From assembly GCA_024330965.1 (NCBI GenBank), contig JANDJL010000011.1, positions 1 through 64,000 on the forward strand: a stretch of 64,000 nt of DNA. The letters are read 5' to 3'. The notes below the pieces were generated by a model. That model saw only the letters and a list, made by a program, of their open reading frames with translations. It did no database searches and was not told the DNA's origin. Shown piece by piece: positions 32,924 to 41,491 of this stretch; the first letter of the stretch is position 1, and each line of letters begins with the position of its first letter. The stretch comes from Nitrospira sp. (GTDB lineage: Bacteria; Nitrospirota; Nitrospiria; Nitrospirales; Nitrospiraceae). A program made the position numbers and the translations under genes.

Positions 32924-33900
32924 AATTTTCCACATGCATCCAGTATCTGTTCCGGGGAAATAGCCAAACAACCTTTTTCGGAACAAGCGGTGACGTGCTC
33001 CCACGACGGGCACATGCACGGTCCCGCGCGCAAGACGATTACGTGCGGTCCTTTGGGCGCCCATCGGGCGGGATCGGTCGGCCCAAAGAGTGCAACGGTG
33101 GGAACTCCCAATAATCCCGCCAGATGAGTGATCCCTGAATCATGTCCGATATACACCCATGCTCGGAGAAGCACGCCAGCGACGGTCGTCAAGTCGGCAT
33201 CGCGTAAGACAGGGAGAGGATGGCATACTCTCTCCATGACGGCCCTCACGGTTTCCCGATCAGCCGGACCTTCCAGCAGAAGACACTGTTTCCCTGTGTT
33301 CTTTAATTCCTCGATGACGGAAGCCAACACTTCCGGCCTTATACATTTTGCGCGACTCCCGCTCCCCGGATGAATCACCACTATGGGACGATCGAGGGTG
33401 ATGCTCCGTTTCGTCAGACACATCTCTGCGCTCTGCTTGAACGCCGGCCGCACACATATCCGCGGCTCGACCGTCGAACCATGCCCTCGTCCTCCGATCA
33501 CTTCACTATAGCGGTCGCTCTGATGCGTCGCCGTTACGGCGGGATCGAACGGTGATTTTATGCACACGTGGCGAATGCCCATCATTTTGAGACGATTCTC
33601 GATGAGACCGTCATCATCCTTCAACCACCCTATGACAAGCTCGCAATCTTGAATCCAGGAGTACCTCTCGCTCAACGGAACCGATTCTTCACCAAACAAG
33701 AGATCCCGAATGGCGCCGCTTTCAAAAGAAACCCACTCCTCCACTACGTTACATTCCAACAGCAATCGCCCTACTGATTCATGGGAAGCGAGAATATATC
33801 GGTGGTTCGGATAACCAGCCCGAAGCCGTTGAAGAGTCGGAACCGCAAGGAGGACGTCTCCGAGGGAGCCAGGATGAATGGCGAGAACGGTTTGGGGCAT
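32920..33900 (-). CDS. Glycosyltransferase family 9 (heptosyltransferase-like)
   Basis: 326 residues. The N-terminal motif is VLAIHPGSLGDVLLAVPTLQ and the second domain begins VIHPGSGSRAKCIRPEVLA; YIGHDSGITHLAGLLGVPTV and ALFGPTDPARWAP form the nucleotide-sugar binding end. This is the GT-B fold of ADP-heptose:LPS heptosyltransferases. The enzyme acts in the cytoplasm on the inner core of lipopolysaccharide or a related glycan. It is 6 bases downstream of mobA on the same strand, an odd partner functionally. Confidence 0.85.
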   Translation of the reverse strand: MPQTVLAIHPGSLGDVLLAVPTLQRLRAGYPNHRYILASHESVGRLLLECNVVEEWVSFESGAIRDLLFGEESVPLSERYSWIQDCELVIGWLKDDDGLIENRLKMMGIRHVCIKSPFDPAVTATHQSDRYSEVIGGRGHGSTVEPRICVRPAFKQSAEMCLTKRSITLDRPIVVIHPGSGSRAKCIRPEVLASVIEELKNTGKQCLLLEGPADRETVRAVMERVCHPLPVLRDADLTTVAGVLLRAWVYIGHDSGITHLAGLLGVPTVALFGPTDPARWAPKGPHVIVLRAGPCMCPSWEHVTACSEKGCLAISPEQILDACGKL

Positions 33901-33906
33901 CGACGT

Positions 33907-34521
33907 TTAACTTCCAACGGGAGAGGGTCCCGCCATTTTTCTGGCTGTCTCCAACTCCTCTGGCGTATTGACATTGAAAAAAGACCGTCCCCCTGGATCA
34001 AGACCGCTTATTTCCGCCTGCTGGACCCATCGAACTCGAAGACTTGCTTCATTGACAACGTCTTTGATACTGAGCCGGCCGCTCCGGACCATTGTCTCGA
34101 TTACCGGCAGACACCGACCGCTATAGAGCGCATGCGTCGGTTGCGGGCCAAACTCGGAACGAGGCATGACTACATCCACGTGGTTTTTCAACGAAACCAG
34201 GTATTGAATCACGATCGGACTTATGAACGGCATGTCACAAGCAACCGCAAAAATATATGGTGTCTTCGATAGTTTCAATCCTGTGTAAATCCCCCCTAGG
34301 CTTCCACAATTGGGGATAATATCCCGCCACACCGGTACCCTTGCCTCGATCACCGTGGAATCATCGCCGATCACAATGCTCACGCTCTGAAAGACACCCT
34401 GCAATACAGCGAGGCTTCTCTCAAGAAGAGTGTGTTCCCCGACAAAAAGAAATCTTTTGTCTTTTCCCATCCGCCGACTTCGGCCACCGGCGAGAAGAAT
34501 ACCCGTGACGTCGGAGATCAT
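33907..34521 (-). CDS. mobA: Molybdenum cofactor guanylyltransferase
   Basis: 204 residues. The N-terminus GILLAGGRSRRMGKDKRFLF is the GTP-binding signature of the MobA family, and FAVACDMPFISPIVIQYL holds the metal-binding Asp. QPTHALYSGRCLPVIE and FFNVNTPEELETAR finish the fold. It turns molybdopterin into bis-MGD, the cofactor of nitrite oxidoreductase and other DMSO-reductase family enzymes, which fits the genomic context. The ATG at 34521 follows AGGGGAGAGG; the longer frame to 34653 crosses a terminator. Co-transcribed with the GT9 gene. Confidence 0.9.
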   Translation of the reverse strand: MISDVTGILLAGGRSRRMGKDKRFLFVGEHTLLERSLAVLQGVFQSVSIVIGDDSTVIEARVPVWRDIIPNCGSLGGIYTGLKLSKTPYIFAVACDMPFISPIVIQYLVSLKNHVDVVMPRSEFGPQPTHALYSGRCLPVIETMVRSGRLSIKDVVNEASLRVRWVQQAEISGLDPGGRSFFNVNTPEELETARKMAGPSPVGS

Positions 34522-34550
34522 CCTCTCCCCTCTGTAAGGATCAATGAGGA

Positions 34551-34583
34551 AAAACAAAAAGGGGGTGGGATTTTCCCACCCCC
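34551..34583 (-). terminator. Strong rho-independent terminator
   Basis: Read on the minus strand: GGGGGTGGGA, loop AAA, TCCCACCCCC, then TTTTTGTTTTT. A perfect ten-base stem with a U tract, 40 bases downstream of the stop of the cytochrome fusion gene (34622). It ends the respiratory operon and separates it from mobA. Confidence 0.9.
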
Positions 34584-34621
34584 TCTCTCCCTTGCCAATA
34601 TTTTTGTGATACCTGACCCGT

Positions 34622-36397
34622 TTACAGAGTTTTTCCCTTCTTCTTGTTGGCACGGCGCGTCAATACCCACCCCTCGAGAAATACGACGCCGACGGCAATG
34701 ACAACAGGATAAATGTAGGTCTCCTGTGGAATTGGAGGATTCATAAACGTGTAATAAAACGCAGACACGGCCATTTTTCGACCTGCATCCCCGTTATGGC
34801 CGTCCCATGCGAAAAAGACCGTGGGAATATACTGGCCGACTTCAAAAAACGTGTCTTCATCATAGTCCTGGTCTTTCTTGTTTCCCAGGGGACGTTCGAT
34901 CATCACATACCAACGACCATTCTTCCATTCGCTTTTCAGGACTTTAAGATGCTCCTCGTAGTTATCACGTTCCTCAAAGTCCTTATCCCATCCAGTCCCT
35001 TTGAAAGCCCTGATGGAACCATCGGCTTCCCACTTCACGATATCGACCGGGAATTGCTCGTTCGTTCCGAACAGATACCGCGGCTTAATGGGAGCGGGGA
35101 GTTCCTTCCATTTGACGGGAGTTTCAATGGCGATGGCGTCATTATAGACCGGATAGTTATTCTGCTTCGCCGCTATGGAACCTTCTTCTCCGGTGGCCGG
35201 CTCTTGCTCTGGAATGTCGATATTGACTTCAGTCGGTGCCCAGGGCAACTTGCCCTCAGCCACGCTCTTTGTTCGGTCATCCCATTCCAAGAGATAGGCA
35301 ATGGACTTATCGTTGTACAAGGACCGAACCCATATGTCGTCAATTCGATTGACGAAATTTCTCGGCTTATGGGTGATCTGCCCGCCCATCGCGACATAGC
35401 GCCGCGGAGCATTTTTCCACGCTTCGGCCTCGATATCGGCCGGAATTTCCCCTTCCACTAGATTTGATGGAATCACAAAATCGATTTTAGGCTTATCGGT
35501 TAACGGATCTATCGGAAGAGGCTTCCCATCAGCATCACGCTCACACAAGGAATTCACAAAATTGGCGATGTCCCACCGCTCATCTATTGTCGTGTTGTCC
35601 GCAAACGACGGCATGGGAGTTCCATTGATCCCTGTCGAGAAGGTTCTAAAAATGTTGACCACATTGTAAGGATCTTGCCGACTCCCTCTAAAGTTCCAAC
35701 ATTTATGCCAATTAGCCGGCTGGATAGAAAATCCCCAATCGTCTTTCAAATTGAACGCGTTGCCATCACCACGACCTTCAAGGCCATGGCATTCAATACA
35801 TTTCTTTTCAACAATCAGTTCGGCCCCCCTTTTGAGGCTTTCTTCCGTTGGCGGTTTGGGCTTGAGTTCTGCCACGTTGAGAATAGTTTGGGTCTCCGAC
35901 TGTTTATCCGTAAAGCTCCTATCCTTCACAAGCTGGGTTGTGACAAAGGCCAGCACTTGGAGTCGTTGTTCCTCTGTCAGAATACCTTCCCACGGCGGCA
36001 TAGCCGATCCCGGTAATCCGTGCGTCACCGTGTCGAAGAGGTCATTTTGACCGCGAACGGGCTTTTTGGCGTCGAACAGAGGAAGTTCACCGCTGGCCGT
36101 ATGACGAATTTTAAACGTCCCTTGATTAAAATTACGCGGGCGAGGCCAGAGTCGATCAGCGCCAGGCCCATCGCCCGCACCATCCACACCATGACACCAC
36201 ACGCATTTCGTAAAATATACCCTTTTACCGGCCTCGATCATTTCAGCGGAAGGTGGCGCCGCGAGCTCTCCCTTTTTAAATCCTTCTGGAATCCCCCCTT
36301 GAGCAAAAGCCGGAATTTCCATGCCAACGGTCATTAAAACGGCCCCGAAGGCAATTGATCGCATCAGCCCAGCCTTCTGAGTTCCACTGTTTTGCAT
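34622..36397 (-). CDS. Dihaem cytochrome c fused to an NxrC-like haem-b domain, membrane-anchored
   Basis: 591 residues. Signal peptide (SIAFGAVLMTVGMEIPAFAQ), two cytochrome c domains with CVWCH at about 65 and CIECH at about 200, each with a downstream Met ligand region (GLPGSAMPPW, INGTPMPSF), then an EB_dh/NxrC-like domain (VAMGGQITHKPRNFVNRIDD, SIAYLLEWDDRTKSVAEGKL, QYIPTVFFAWDGHNGDAGRK) and a C-terminal membrane helix (YPVVIAVGVVFLEGW). The CMGQ motif of the other NxrC candidates is missing. ATG 36397 follows GAGGAAGAGG. It closes the operon of two other cytochromes and the bd-like oxidase, so it likely moves electrons among haem c, haem b and that oxidase. A fusion of this kind is unusual outside Nitrospira-type organisms. 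Confidence 0.8.
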   Translation of the reverse strand: MQNSGTQKAGLMRSIAFGAVLMTVGMEIPAFAQGGIPEGFKKGELAAPPSAEMIEAGKRVYFTKCVWCHGVDGAGDGPGADRLWPRPRNFNQGTFKIRHTASGELPLFDAKKPVRGQNDLFDTVTHGLPGSAMPPWEGILTEEQRLQVLAFVTTQLVKDRSFTDKQSETQTILNVAELKPKPPTEESLKRGAELIVEKKCIECHGLEGRGDGNAFNLKDDWGFSIQPANWHKCWNFRGSRQDPYNVVNIFRTFSTGINGTPMPSFADNTTIDERWDIANFVNSLCERDADGKPLPIDPLTDKPKIDFVIPSNLVEGEIPADIEAEAWKNAPRRYVAMGGQITHKPRNFVNRIDDIWVRSLYNDKSIAYLLEWDDRTKSVAEGKLPWAPTEVNIDIPEQEPATGEEGSIAAKQNNYPVYNDAIAIETPVKWKELPAPIKPRYLFGTNEQFPVDIVKWEADGSIRAFKGTGWDKDFEERDNYEEHLKVLKSEWKNGRWYVMIERPLGNKKDQDYDEDTFFEVGQYIPTVFFAWDGHNGDAGRKMAVSAFYYTFMNPPIPQETYIYPVVIAVGVVFLEGWVLTRRANKKKGKTL

Positions 36398-36435
36398 AGC
36401 GTTCCTCTTCCTCAATGAACAAGTCGGAAATACGA

Positions 36436-37473
36436 TCAATCCCAGGTTCGTGGATAGTAGCCTGTATGCCAATATTCGAACAGGATGACCTTCCATATTT
36501 CATCAACCGTCAGGTGCTGTTCCCAAGGCGGCATAACGGATGCCCATGGAAACCCTTCATTTGGGAGACCAATCCCACCTTTTGCGACGCGCCAGAAGAT
36601 AAACGTCTCCTGTAACTGAGCAATTGTTCCCGGATCCGTGAAATTCGCTGGGATGGGGTTGAAAGCGAAAGCGTGCAGACCGCGGCCGTTTAAGTTATCG
36701 CCATGACAGAAGTGGCAATTTTGGAAAAATATTTCCCCACCTTCACGGACATACTTTAAGTAACCTTCAGCCTTTTCATCCCAAGGATTGGCATTCGGCT
36801 TCATGAGCCGCCCCATACCCTGCTCAACGATAAGCGAATTGGTATATTCTTGATCGTATTTGCCCTCAGGATTGACACGATACGGATTCAAGGAGGTTTG
36901 CAACACATAGGTCTTTCCGTGCACTTTGGTACTGGCAGGTGGAGCAGGATGCACAGTCCTCAATTCAATCGGCTCTTCCGATTTCGGCATCATAGCATTG
37001 TACGAGAACCCCCACGTAAGAATGGGAAGAGCGATCAAATAAACGTATCGAAGCACTTTATTGAAGCCAGTCTGAGCATCCAAGACATTCAAGATCGGCT
37101 GTTTGAATTTTTTCCAGTCTTCCTCGTTGGAGGAAACCCACATGAGCACGGCGACAAGCCCTACCGTTCCATACATGGCCCGGACGCTGAATGGAATGGG
37201 TGGGTAGATTCGATACTTAATGTAGAGAAGGAAGAAGATCCAAAATCCTATCCCTTGCCAGAACCGCGGAATTCCCATTCCCATTGCATTGAGCATATAG
37301 CTCAGTCCGGTAAACCCAAGAACGTAGCATCCGACCTCGAAGAGCATCTGCATCGGCATGTACCCTTCGACAAGACGAATCGTATTCGAAGGGATAATGT
37401 CGAATATCATTCCAGCCAGCAGCAGCAAACCGACAACCCCTACTAAGGCGCCGATCGACATCAGTGCTTTCAT
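36436..37473 (-). CDS. Membrane-anchored monohaem cytochrome c with four transmembrane helices
   Basis: 345 residues. Four or five hydrophobic helices in the first 160 residues (ALMSIGALVGVVGLLLLAGM, MLFEVGCYVLGFTGLSYML, GFWIFFLLYIKYRIYPPIPF, MYGTVGLVAVLMW) precede a periplasmic cytochrome c domain with CHFCH at 253-257 and a Met ligand in SVMPPWEQHL. It begins 48 bases downstream of the next cytochrome gene and ends 38 bases before the fusion gene. It is probably a subunit of the same membrane complex as the bd-like oxidase. Confidence 0.8.
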   Translation of the reverse strand: MKALMSIGALVGVVGLLLLAGMIFDIIPSNTIRLVEGYMPMQMLFEVGCYVLGFTGLSYMLNAMGMGIPRFWQGIGFWIFFLLYIKYRIYPPIPFSVRAMYGTVGLVAVLMWVSSNEEDWKKFKQPILNVLDAQTGFNKVLRYVYLIALPILTWGFSYNAMMPKSEEPIELRTVHPAPPASTKVHGKTYVLQTSLNPYRVNPEGKYDQEYTNSLIVEQGMGRLMKPNANPWDEKAEGYLKYVREGGEIFFQNCHFCHGDNLNGRGLHAFAFNPIPANFTDPGTIAQLQETFIFWRVAKGGIGLPNEGFPWASVMPPWEQHLTVDEIWKVILFEYWHTGYYPRTWD

Positions 37474-37521
37474 CGCTTACTCCCTTTACACATCCCAAAC
37501 GAAATATGGATCTTGCTCACC

Positions 37522-38832
37522 TTATGAAATTTTTGGCGGCGGTGCTCCAGCTTTTACCTGAGAGAGATAATCGACTATTTTCTTCAGAGCCCCGGCACTC
37601 AATTTTTGTCCGAATACTTTGGGCATCGTGTTGTCAGGGAACGGCTTGACCACGTATGCACTAGGATCGACAATTGACTCCATAATGTATTCGGCCGGAG
37701 ACTTGGCTGTTCCCTTGTAGTCAGGCGCTTTGATACGCTGAGCCGCCGTCGTTCCCTCCTCGAGCTTCGGACCAATAGTGCCGACGGCCCCAGGAATACC
37801 CGGTATCGTGTGGCAGGCCACACACTGGGCTTTGGCAAAAATTTGATCCACAGGCTCTGAGCCATCAGCCATTAAAGAGGTCGCTCCATCTGCCGGCTTG
37901 TCTTCCTGAAGCTGGGGACGCTCCCCTTCCGGGATAAACTTTTCATAGGACTTGATCATTTCCTCAAACGACGGAGGCTCCAATCCCTCTCGTACATACA
38001 TCCAGGTATCGACAGCCGCCAACTCTGGAAGACTCAGAGAGATCGGTGGCTTATGGATGGCTGGCATGGGACTTTCCCTATCGTTCGTCCCCTTCACCCC
38101 ATACCCTTCAACTACATAGCAGCTTGGACAAGCGTGAGACTCCGCTATGTATTCTTGAGCATTCTCTGCCGTGCCAGACCCCGGGAAAGCCTCCTTCACC
38201 GAATATTCTCGTTTAGCAGGATTTCCTTTAGAGTATTTCGGATCTTCCAACCGTTCCTTGGCACGATTAATCAGCCCAAGCAAATTTGGGGCACGCTCTC
38301 CCAACATGCCGGCATGGAACGCATGGCACAAGGGACATTGCCCTTTCCCAATCGCCCCCTGCTCTTTGTTTTTCCCGATTCCTCCAAAAATGATTTTCTC
38401 TCCCTCGTCGGCCAACTGCTGAGGCGTCATGGAACTGAAATCAAGCTTCTCTTCTACAGGAGGAAATCCCCCTTCTACCTGAGGAAGCCAGTTCCCATAT
38501 CCAGACAGAAACGCTGCGACAAAGAACATAAACCCACCGATCTTGAGCAACGCGCTCAGATTGGTGAAGTACAGCGCCATAATGAAAGACGTGGCGGTAA
38601 TCATCGCGAGAGAAACCGGCAGCAGCCTGCTTTCTCCATAAAAGTTGGTTTTGTAATTGGCGATCGCCACGAACAAGAGGAATGTCGAAACGATCCCGAT
38701 AAACGTCTTAAAAACCGCCCGTCTTTTGGCAGCAGGATCACTGATCGATACTTGAAAATAGACAAGCAGCCCAATCAGGATGGCAATCGCCATCCAACCC
38801 ATCGAAAGCGCCTCAGCAATCAAATTACCCAA
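37522..38832 (-). CDS. Membrane-anchored dihaem cytochrome c with a CPSCY loop
   Basis: 436 residues. Three helices (WMAIAILIGLLVYFQVSI, FKTFIGIVSTFLLFVAIA, LPVSLAMITATSFIMALYF; a fourth near 100) are followed by two cytochrome c domains with CPLCH at 166 and CVACH at 337. In the first domain ESHACPSCYVVEGYGVKG replaces the stretch that in the second domain reads ESIVDPSAYVVKPFPDNT; so Cys 235 and 238 are not a haem site but a modified loop, possibly a disulfide or metal pair. Each domain has a distal Met (SPMPAI, NTMPKVFG). It is next to the bd-like oxidase gene on the same strand. Confidence 0.8.
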   Translation of the reverse strand: MGNLIAEALSMGWMAIAILIGLLVYFQVSISDPAAKRRAVFKTFIGIVSTFLLFVAIANYKTNFYGESRLLPVSLAMITATSFIMALYFTNLSALLKIGGFMFFVAAFLSGYGNWLPQVEGGFPPVEEKLDFSSMTPQQLADEGEKIIFGGIGKNKEQGAIGKGQCPLCHAFHAGMLGERAPNLLGLINRAKERLEDPKYSKGNPAKREYSVKEAFPGSGTAENAQEYIAESHACPSCYVVEGYGVKGTNDRESPMPAIHKPPISLSLPELAAVDTWMYVREGLEPPSFEEMIKSYEKFIPEGERPQLQEDKPADGATSLMADGSEPVDQIFAKAQCVACHTIPGIPGAVGTIGPKLEEGTTAAQRIKAPDYKGTAKSPAEYIMESIVDPSAYVVKPFPDNTMPKVFGQKLSAGALKKIVDYLSQVKAGAPPPKIS

Positions 38833-38915
38833 GGTACTAACCCTCCTACCGCTTCACAAGAAGAGACCAACGACGATACCCTTCCTCGTAAAGCCGATCC
38901 TTAGATAAAAATCGA

Positions 38916-40832
38916 TCAATGGCTTCCAGCCGGTTGTGGGATAGCCCCAGGAACCCCGACTTTTGCCTCAACCGGAGCCTTCTTTGCCGTCAAACTGCCG
39001 AGCCAGAAGACAAAGAGAATGCTGATCCAGAAAAACAGAACGTTGGCCGAGATCACATTGGCGGCAAACCCTACCGTATGGGTATAGGCCCACGGAGAGT
39101 TATCCCGCATAATTTCATTGACATGCCAAAAGAGACGAACCGAGGAACGAATATACCCCATCAATCCCATCATCCAGGTAAAAGCAGTTGCCAGCATGAT
39201 GAGAGCATACTGGGAGCGGGCTGAAATTTTGCCCCATTCGATGGGCCCCATCTGCTTGGCACCTTTCATCATCATACTATTGAGGGTGAACATGAAAAAG
39301 AGGCACGACAGAGTCGTTGCAACTTGCGGCACAGACAGGCCAACACGCACGTTCGCAGGAATGTAATAGCCGTAAATCGCAAGGAATATGATGTTTATAT
39401 ATGCGCAGGTAAAAAACACCCCCATAAAGATATTGCCGAACCTTGCCCATGACACAGTTGAAACCTTGTTACCCCTCATGTACCACACAAAGCTCAGCAC
39501 CGTGGTCGTGATGATGACGTTGATGCCACCATTCTTCGCTGACATGACTCCATAGTTACCCAGAACTGGGTGCTGCTGCCCTCCCATCGCCTTCAATTCG
39601 GCCGGCGTCATCACCATGGTATGAGGGGTAATAAAGACCATAAACCCGCAGGCCAACAAAAAGACCAGGTACTTGATATACCGCTGATACTTCTCGGCAC
39701 CCCGCATACGGCCCATGGCCTGCCATAAGTAATAATTGGTGCTCAAGAACAGAATTCCTATCATAGTAGCCTGGATAATAAACAGCCACGCCAGCAGACC
39801 GCCCATGAGCGTGATCCCCATTTGCTGCCTGTAGGCATAGACCTCTCTCATCAGCCAATAGCCTGCAAATGGGAGAGGAATGAGGAACGCCACCCCGAGC
39901 GCCATTGCGATATAACCCATCCAATCGTAATGGGCTCGCTCTTCATCGGTCTTTGCAGCCAAAAACTTATAGGCCGCATAGGCAGCCACAACACCGCCCC
40001 CGAATGCCATGTTCCCGAGAATACGATGGAGATTTAGCGGATTCCACAAAGCCGTATGAATGACGTGCCAAATGTTGCCCAGATAGCGACCCTGTTCATC
40101 AACGCCGGCAGGCGACATCATGAAACCAATCCATGAATTCGCCAGGAACATGAGCAGCGTGCCAATCACGTTCAGCACGACAGACATGCTCAGGTGAATC
40201 CACTTCAGGAACCCCTCTTTCATCTTGTCCCAGCCATAATAATAAATGTAGAGGGTTCCACTCTCCGCCACAAACATCAAGGCATAGATATGCATCACGG
40301 GACGGAAGATGCTTGAGAGGTACGAGAAAAAGGTCGGATATAGCGTCAGGAATGTAAAAATAAGAATCCCGCCCAGGATGGCCGTCAACGAGTAGGCGGT
40401 CAGACTGATCTTAATAAAGTCGTATGCCAGTTGGTCATATCGCTTGGCAAGCGCCTTATCTTTGGTGACCACCCCCATGAACTCAATGATCATGCAGAAA
40501 ATCGGGACGGCAAGAACAAAGCTTCCATAATAAAGGTGCTGCTGATTGGCAAACCAGAGCAACACCCGACTTTCAAAGTTGTATCGCGGATAATCGGTGG
40601 GGCTATCCGTTGTCTTAGGAGCAGGAGCGCCAACCACAATGCCTTCGGTCTTGTAGTAGACATCCCGTGCCTTTTCAACTTTTTCGCCCTCTTTCTGCGC
40701 TCCCTCGGCGACTGGAGCCTCTTCACCTGTAGCCGGCGACGGAAGCGCCATAACGATCGGAAGCAGAAGAGCAACAACCATCGCGCTCAGCGCAATGATC
40801 GAGAGTAACTTCTTCCGGGTTACGACACCCAT
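38916..40832 (-). CDS. Cytochrome bd-like terminal oxidase, large membrane subunit (paralogue A)
   Basis: 638 residues and about fourteen predicted membrane spans after a signal-like N-terminus. Conserved with the second copy at 44432-46309 are QQH in the first core helix, IWHVIHTALWNPLNLHR, HTMVMTPAELKAMGGQQHP followed by VLGNYGVMSAKNG, and GLMGYIRSSVRLFWHVNEIM. Several histidines are placed inside helices as haem ligands. Such proteins from Nitrospira have been described as bd-like oxidases with features of their own. It is likely to reduce oxygen at the end of nitrite respiration, taking electrons from the c-type cytochromes encoded downstream. ATG follows AAGGAGGTATTTTC, an excellent site. 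Confidence 0.8.
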   Translation of the reverse strand: MGVVTRKKLLSIIALSAMVVALLLPIVMALPSPATGEEAPVAEGAQKEGEKVEKARDVYYKTEGIVVGAPAPKTTDSPTDYPRYNFESRVLLWFANQQHLYYGSFVLAVPIFCMIIEFMGVVTKDKALAKRYDQLAYDFIKISLTAYSLTAILGGILIFTFLTLYPTFFSYLSSIFRPVMHIYALMFVAESGTLYIYYYGWDKMKEGFLKWIHLSMSVVLNVIGTLLMFLANSWIGFMMSPAGVDEQGRYLGNIWHVIHTALWNPLNLHRILGNMAFGGGVVAAYAAYKFLAAKTDEERAHYDWMGYIAMALGVAFLIPLPFAGYWLMREVYAYRQQMGITLMGGLLAWLFIIQATMIGILFLSTNYYLWQAMGRMRGAEKYQRYIKYLVFLLACGFMVFITPHTMVMTPAELKAMGGQQHPVLGNYGVMSAKNGGINVIITTTVLSFVWYMRGNKVSTVSWARFGNIFMGVFFTCAYINIIFLAIYGYYIPANVRVGLSVPQVATTLSCLFFMFTLNSMMMKGAKQMGPIEWGKISARSQYALIMLATAFTWMMGLMGYIRSSVRLFWHVNEIMRDNSPWAYTHTVGFAANVISANVLFFWISILFVFWLGSLTAKKAPVEAKVGVPGAIPQPAGSH

Positions 40833-40913
40833 GAAAATACCTCCTTCACAAGCAGGACAATTACGCTAGAATTTTTTGTTCTCGCCGCCTATCTCCATTC
40901 ACGTTCGCTCAGC

Positions 40914-41045
40914 CTACTGGCGGAAGAGATACCAAAAATCCAACCCTTGCATATCCATCAAGTAATGATCGATCAACGTAAAGTACCCCACCGCGATGAC
41001 CAACGATACAATCACTGCGATGACCGGATTGTTCAGTGCGCTCAT
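40914..41045 (-). CDS. Small single-span membrane protein, 43 aa
   Basis: Starts MSALNNPVIAVIVSLVIAVG, with the hydrophobic helix continued as YFTLIDHYL and a tail MDMQGLDFWYLFRQ rich in aromatics. The ATG at 41045 has AGAGGAGAGAGG upstream. It lies 80 bases upstream of the bd-like oxidase, on the same strand. Size and place recall the tiny accessory subunits of cytochrome bd (CydX-like). Role inferred, but the gene itself looks real. Confidence 0.7.
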   Translation of the reverse strand: MSALNNPVIAVIVSLVIAVGYFTLIDHYLMDMQGLDFWYLFRQ

Positions 41046-41129
41046 ACCTCTTCTCTCCTCTTGACCATTTACCCCTCTTTCACAAAAAAACCGCTTGGGC
41101 CCGAACTGCACCCTGACATTCCTGGACTG

Positions 41130-41255
41130 TTAGCAGGGGCACTGAATACCCGCAAACCAATAAAAAAACCACAGCCCGACGGCACAGGTAATATAGAAAA
41201 TCATCTTGCCGATTTTGATTTTAACATCGCTATCCTGCTGTGTTGCCTCTGCCAT
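41130..41255 (-). CDS. Small single-span membrane protein, 41 aa
   Basis: Reads MAEATQQDSDVKIKIGKMIF, then YITCAVGLWFFYWFAGIQCPC. One helix (MIFYITCAVGLWFFYWFAGI) with a charged N-terminus and a CPC end. ATG 41255 follows AAGGAGCTATAG, a strong ribosome site. Upstream of the 43-aa gene on the same strand, so the first gene of the bd-like oxidase operon. It is too short for usual gene finders. The terminal CPC is unusual for a membrane microprotein. Confidence 0.72.
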   Translation of the reverse strand: MAEATQQDSDVKIKIGKMIFYITCAVGLWFFYWFAGIQCPC

Positions 41256-41307
41256 CTATAGCTCCTTGTTCCTGATTAAGAGGAATGAACGACCGGCCTT
41301 ACGTTTC

Positions 41308-41336
41308 TTGACAGAGAGGTGACCCTGTGTTAATCA
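41308..41336 (+). promoter_or_regulatory. Candidate sigma-70 promoter for the 34-aa plus-strand gene
   Basis: TTGACA at 41308-41313, 17 bases, then TAATCA at 41331-41336, about 48 bases before the ATG. The -35 is perfect and the -10 weak. The same 130-base gap must also hold the minus-strand promoter of the oxidase operon. Confidence 0.45.
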
Positions 41337-41384
41337 ACTCCTCGCAAACGCGGTATGAACTTTTGAAGTTGCAAGGAAAAAATT

Positions 41385-41489
41385 ATGTCAAAAAATGCAA
41401 AAGTGTTTGACATTATAGTTTTGGCGGGAATGGTTGTCAACATCATTTTGGCCGTGTTTTTGATCCTGTACTACTTCGACTTTCTCTAA
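41385..41489 (+). CDS. Small single-span membrane protein, 34 aa, plus strand
   Basis: Reads MSKNAKVFDIIVLAGMVVNI then ILAVFLILYYFDFL. Nearly all of it is one hydrophobic helix with a positive N-terminus. AAGGA at 41373-41377 gives a good ribosome site and a candidate promoter lies upstream. It is divergent from the oxidase operon and convergent with the FGE-like gene, whose stop is 3 bases beyond. Composition and the ribosome site argue for a true gene. Possibly another accessory subunit of one of the oxidases. Confidence 0.6.
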   Translation: MSKNAKVFDIIVLAGMVVNIILAVFLILYYFDFL

Positions 41490-41491
41490 CA

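Noticed and set aside
37636..38832. CPSCY in the dihaem cytochrome as a third haem site
   Set aside because: The fifth residue is Tyr and the aligned second domain has DPSAY there, so it is not a CXXCH motif.
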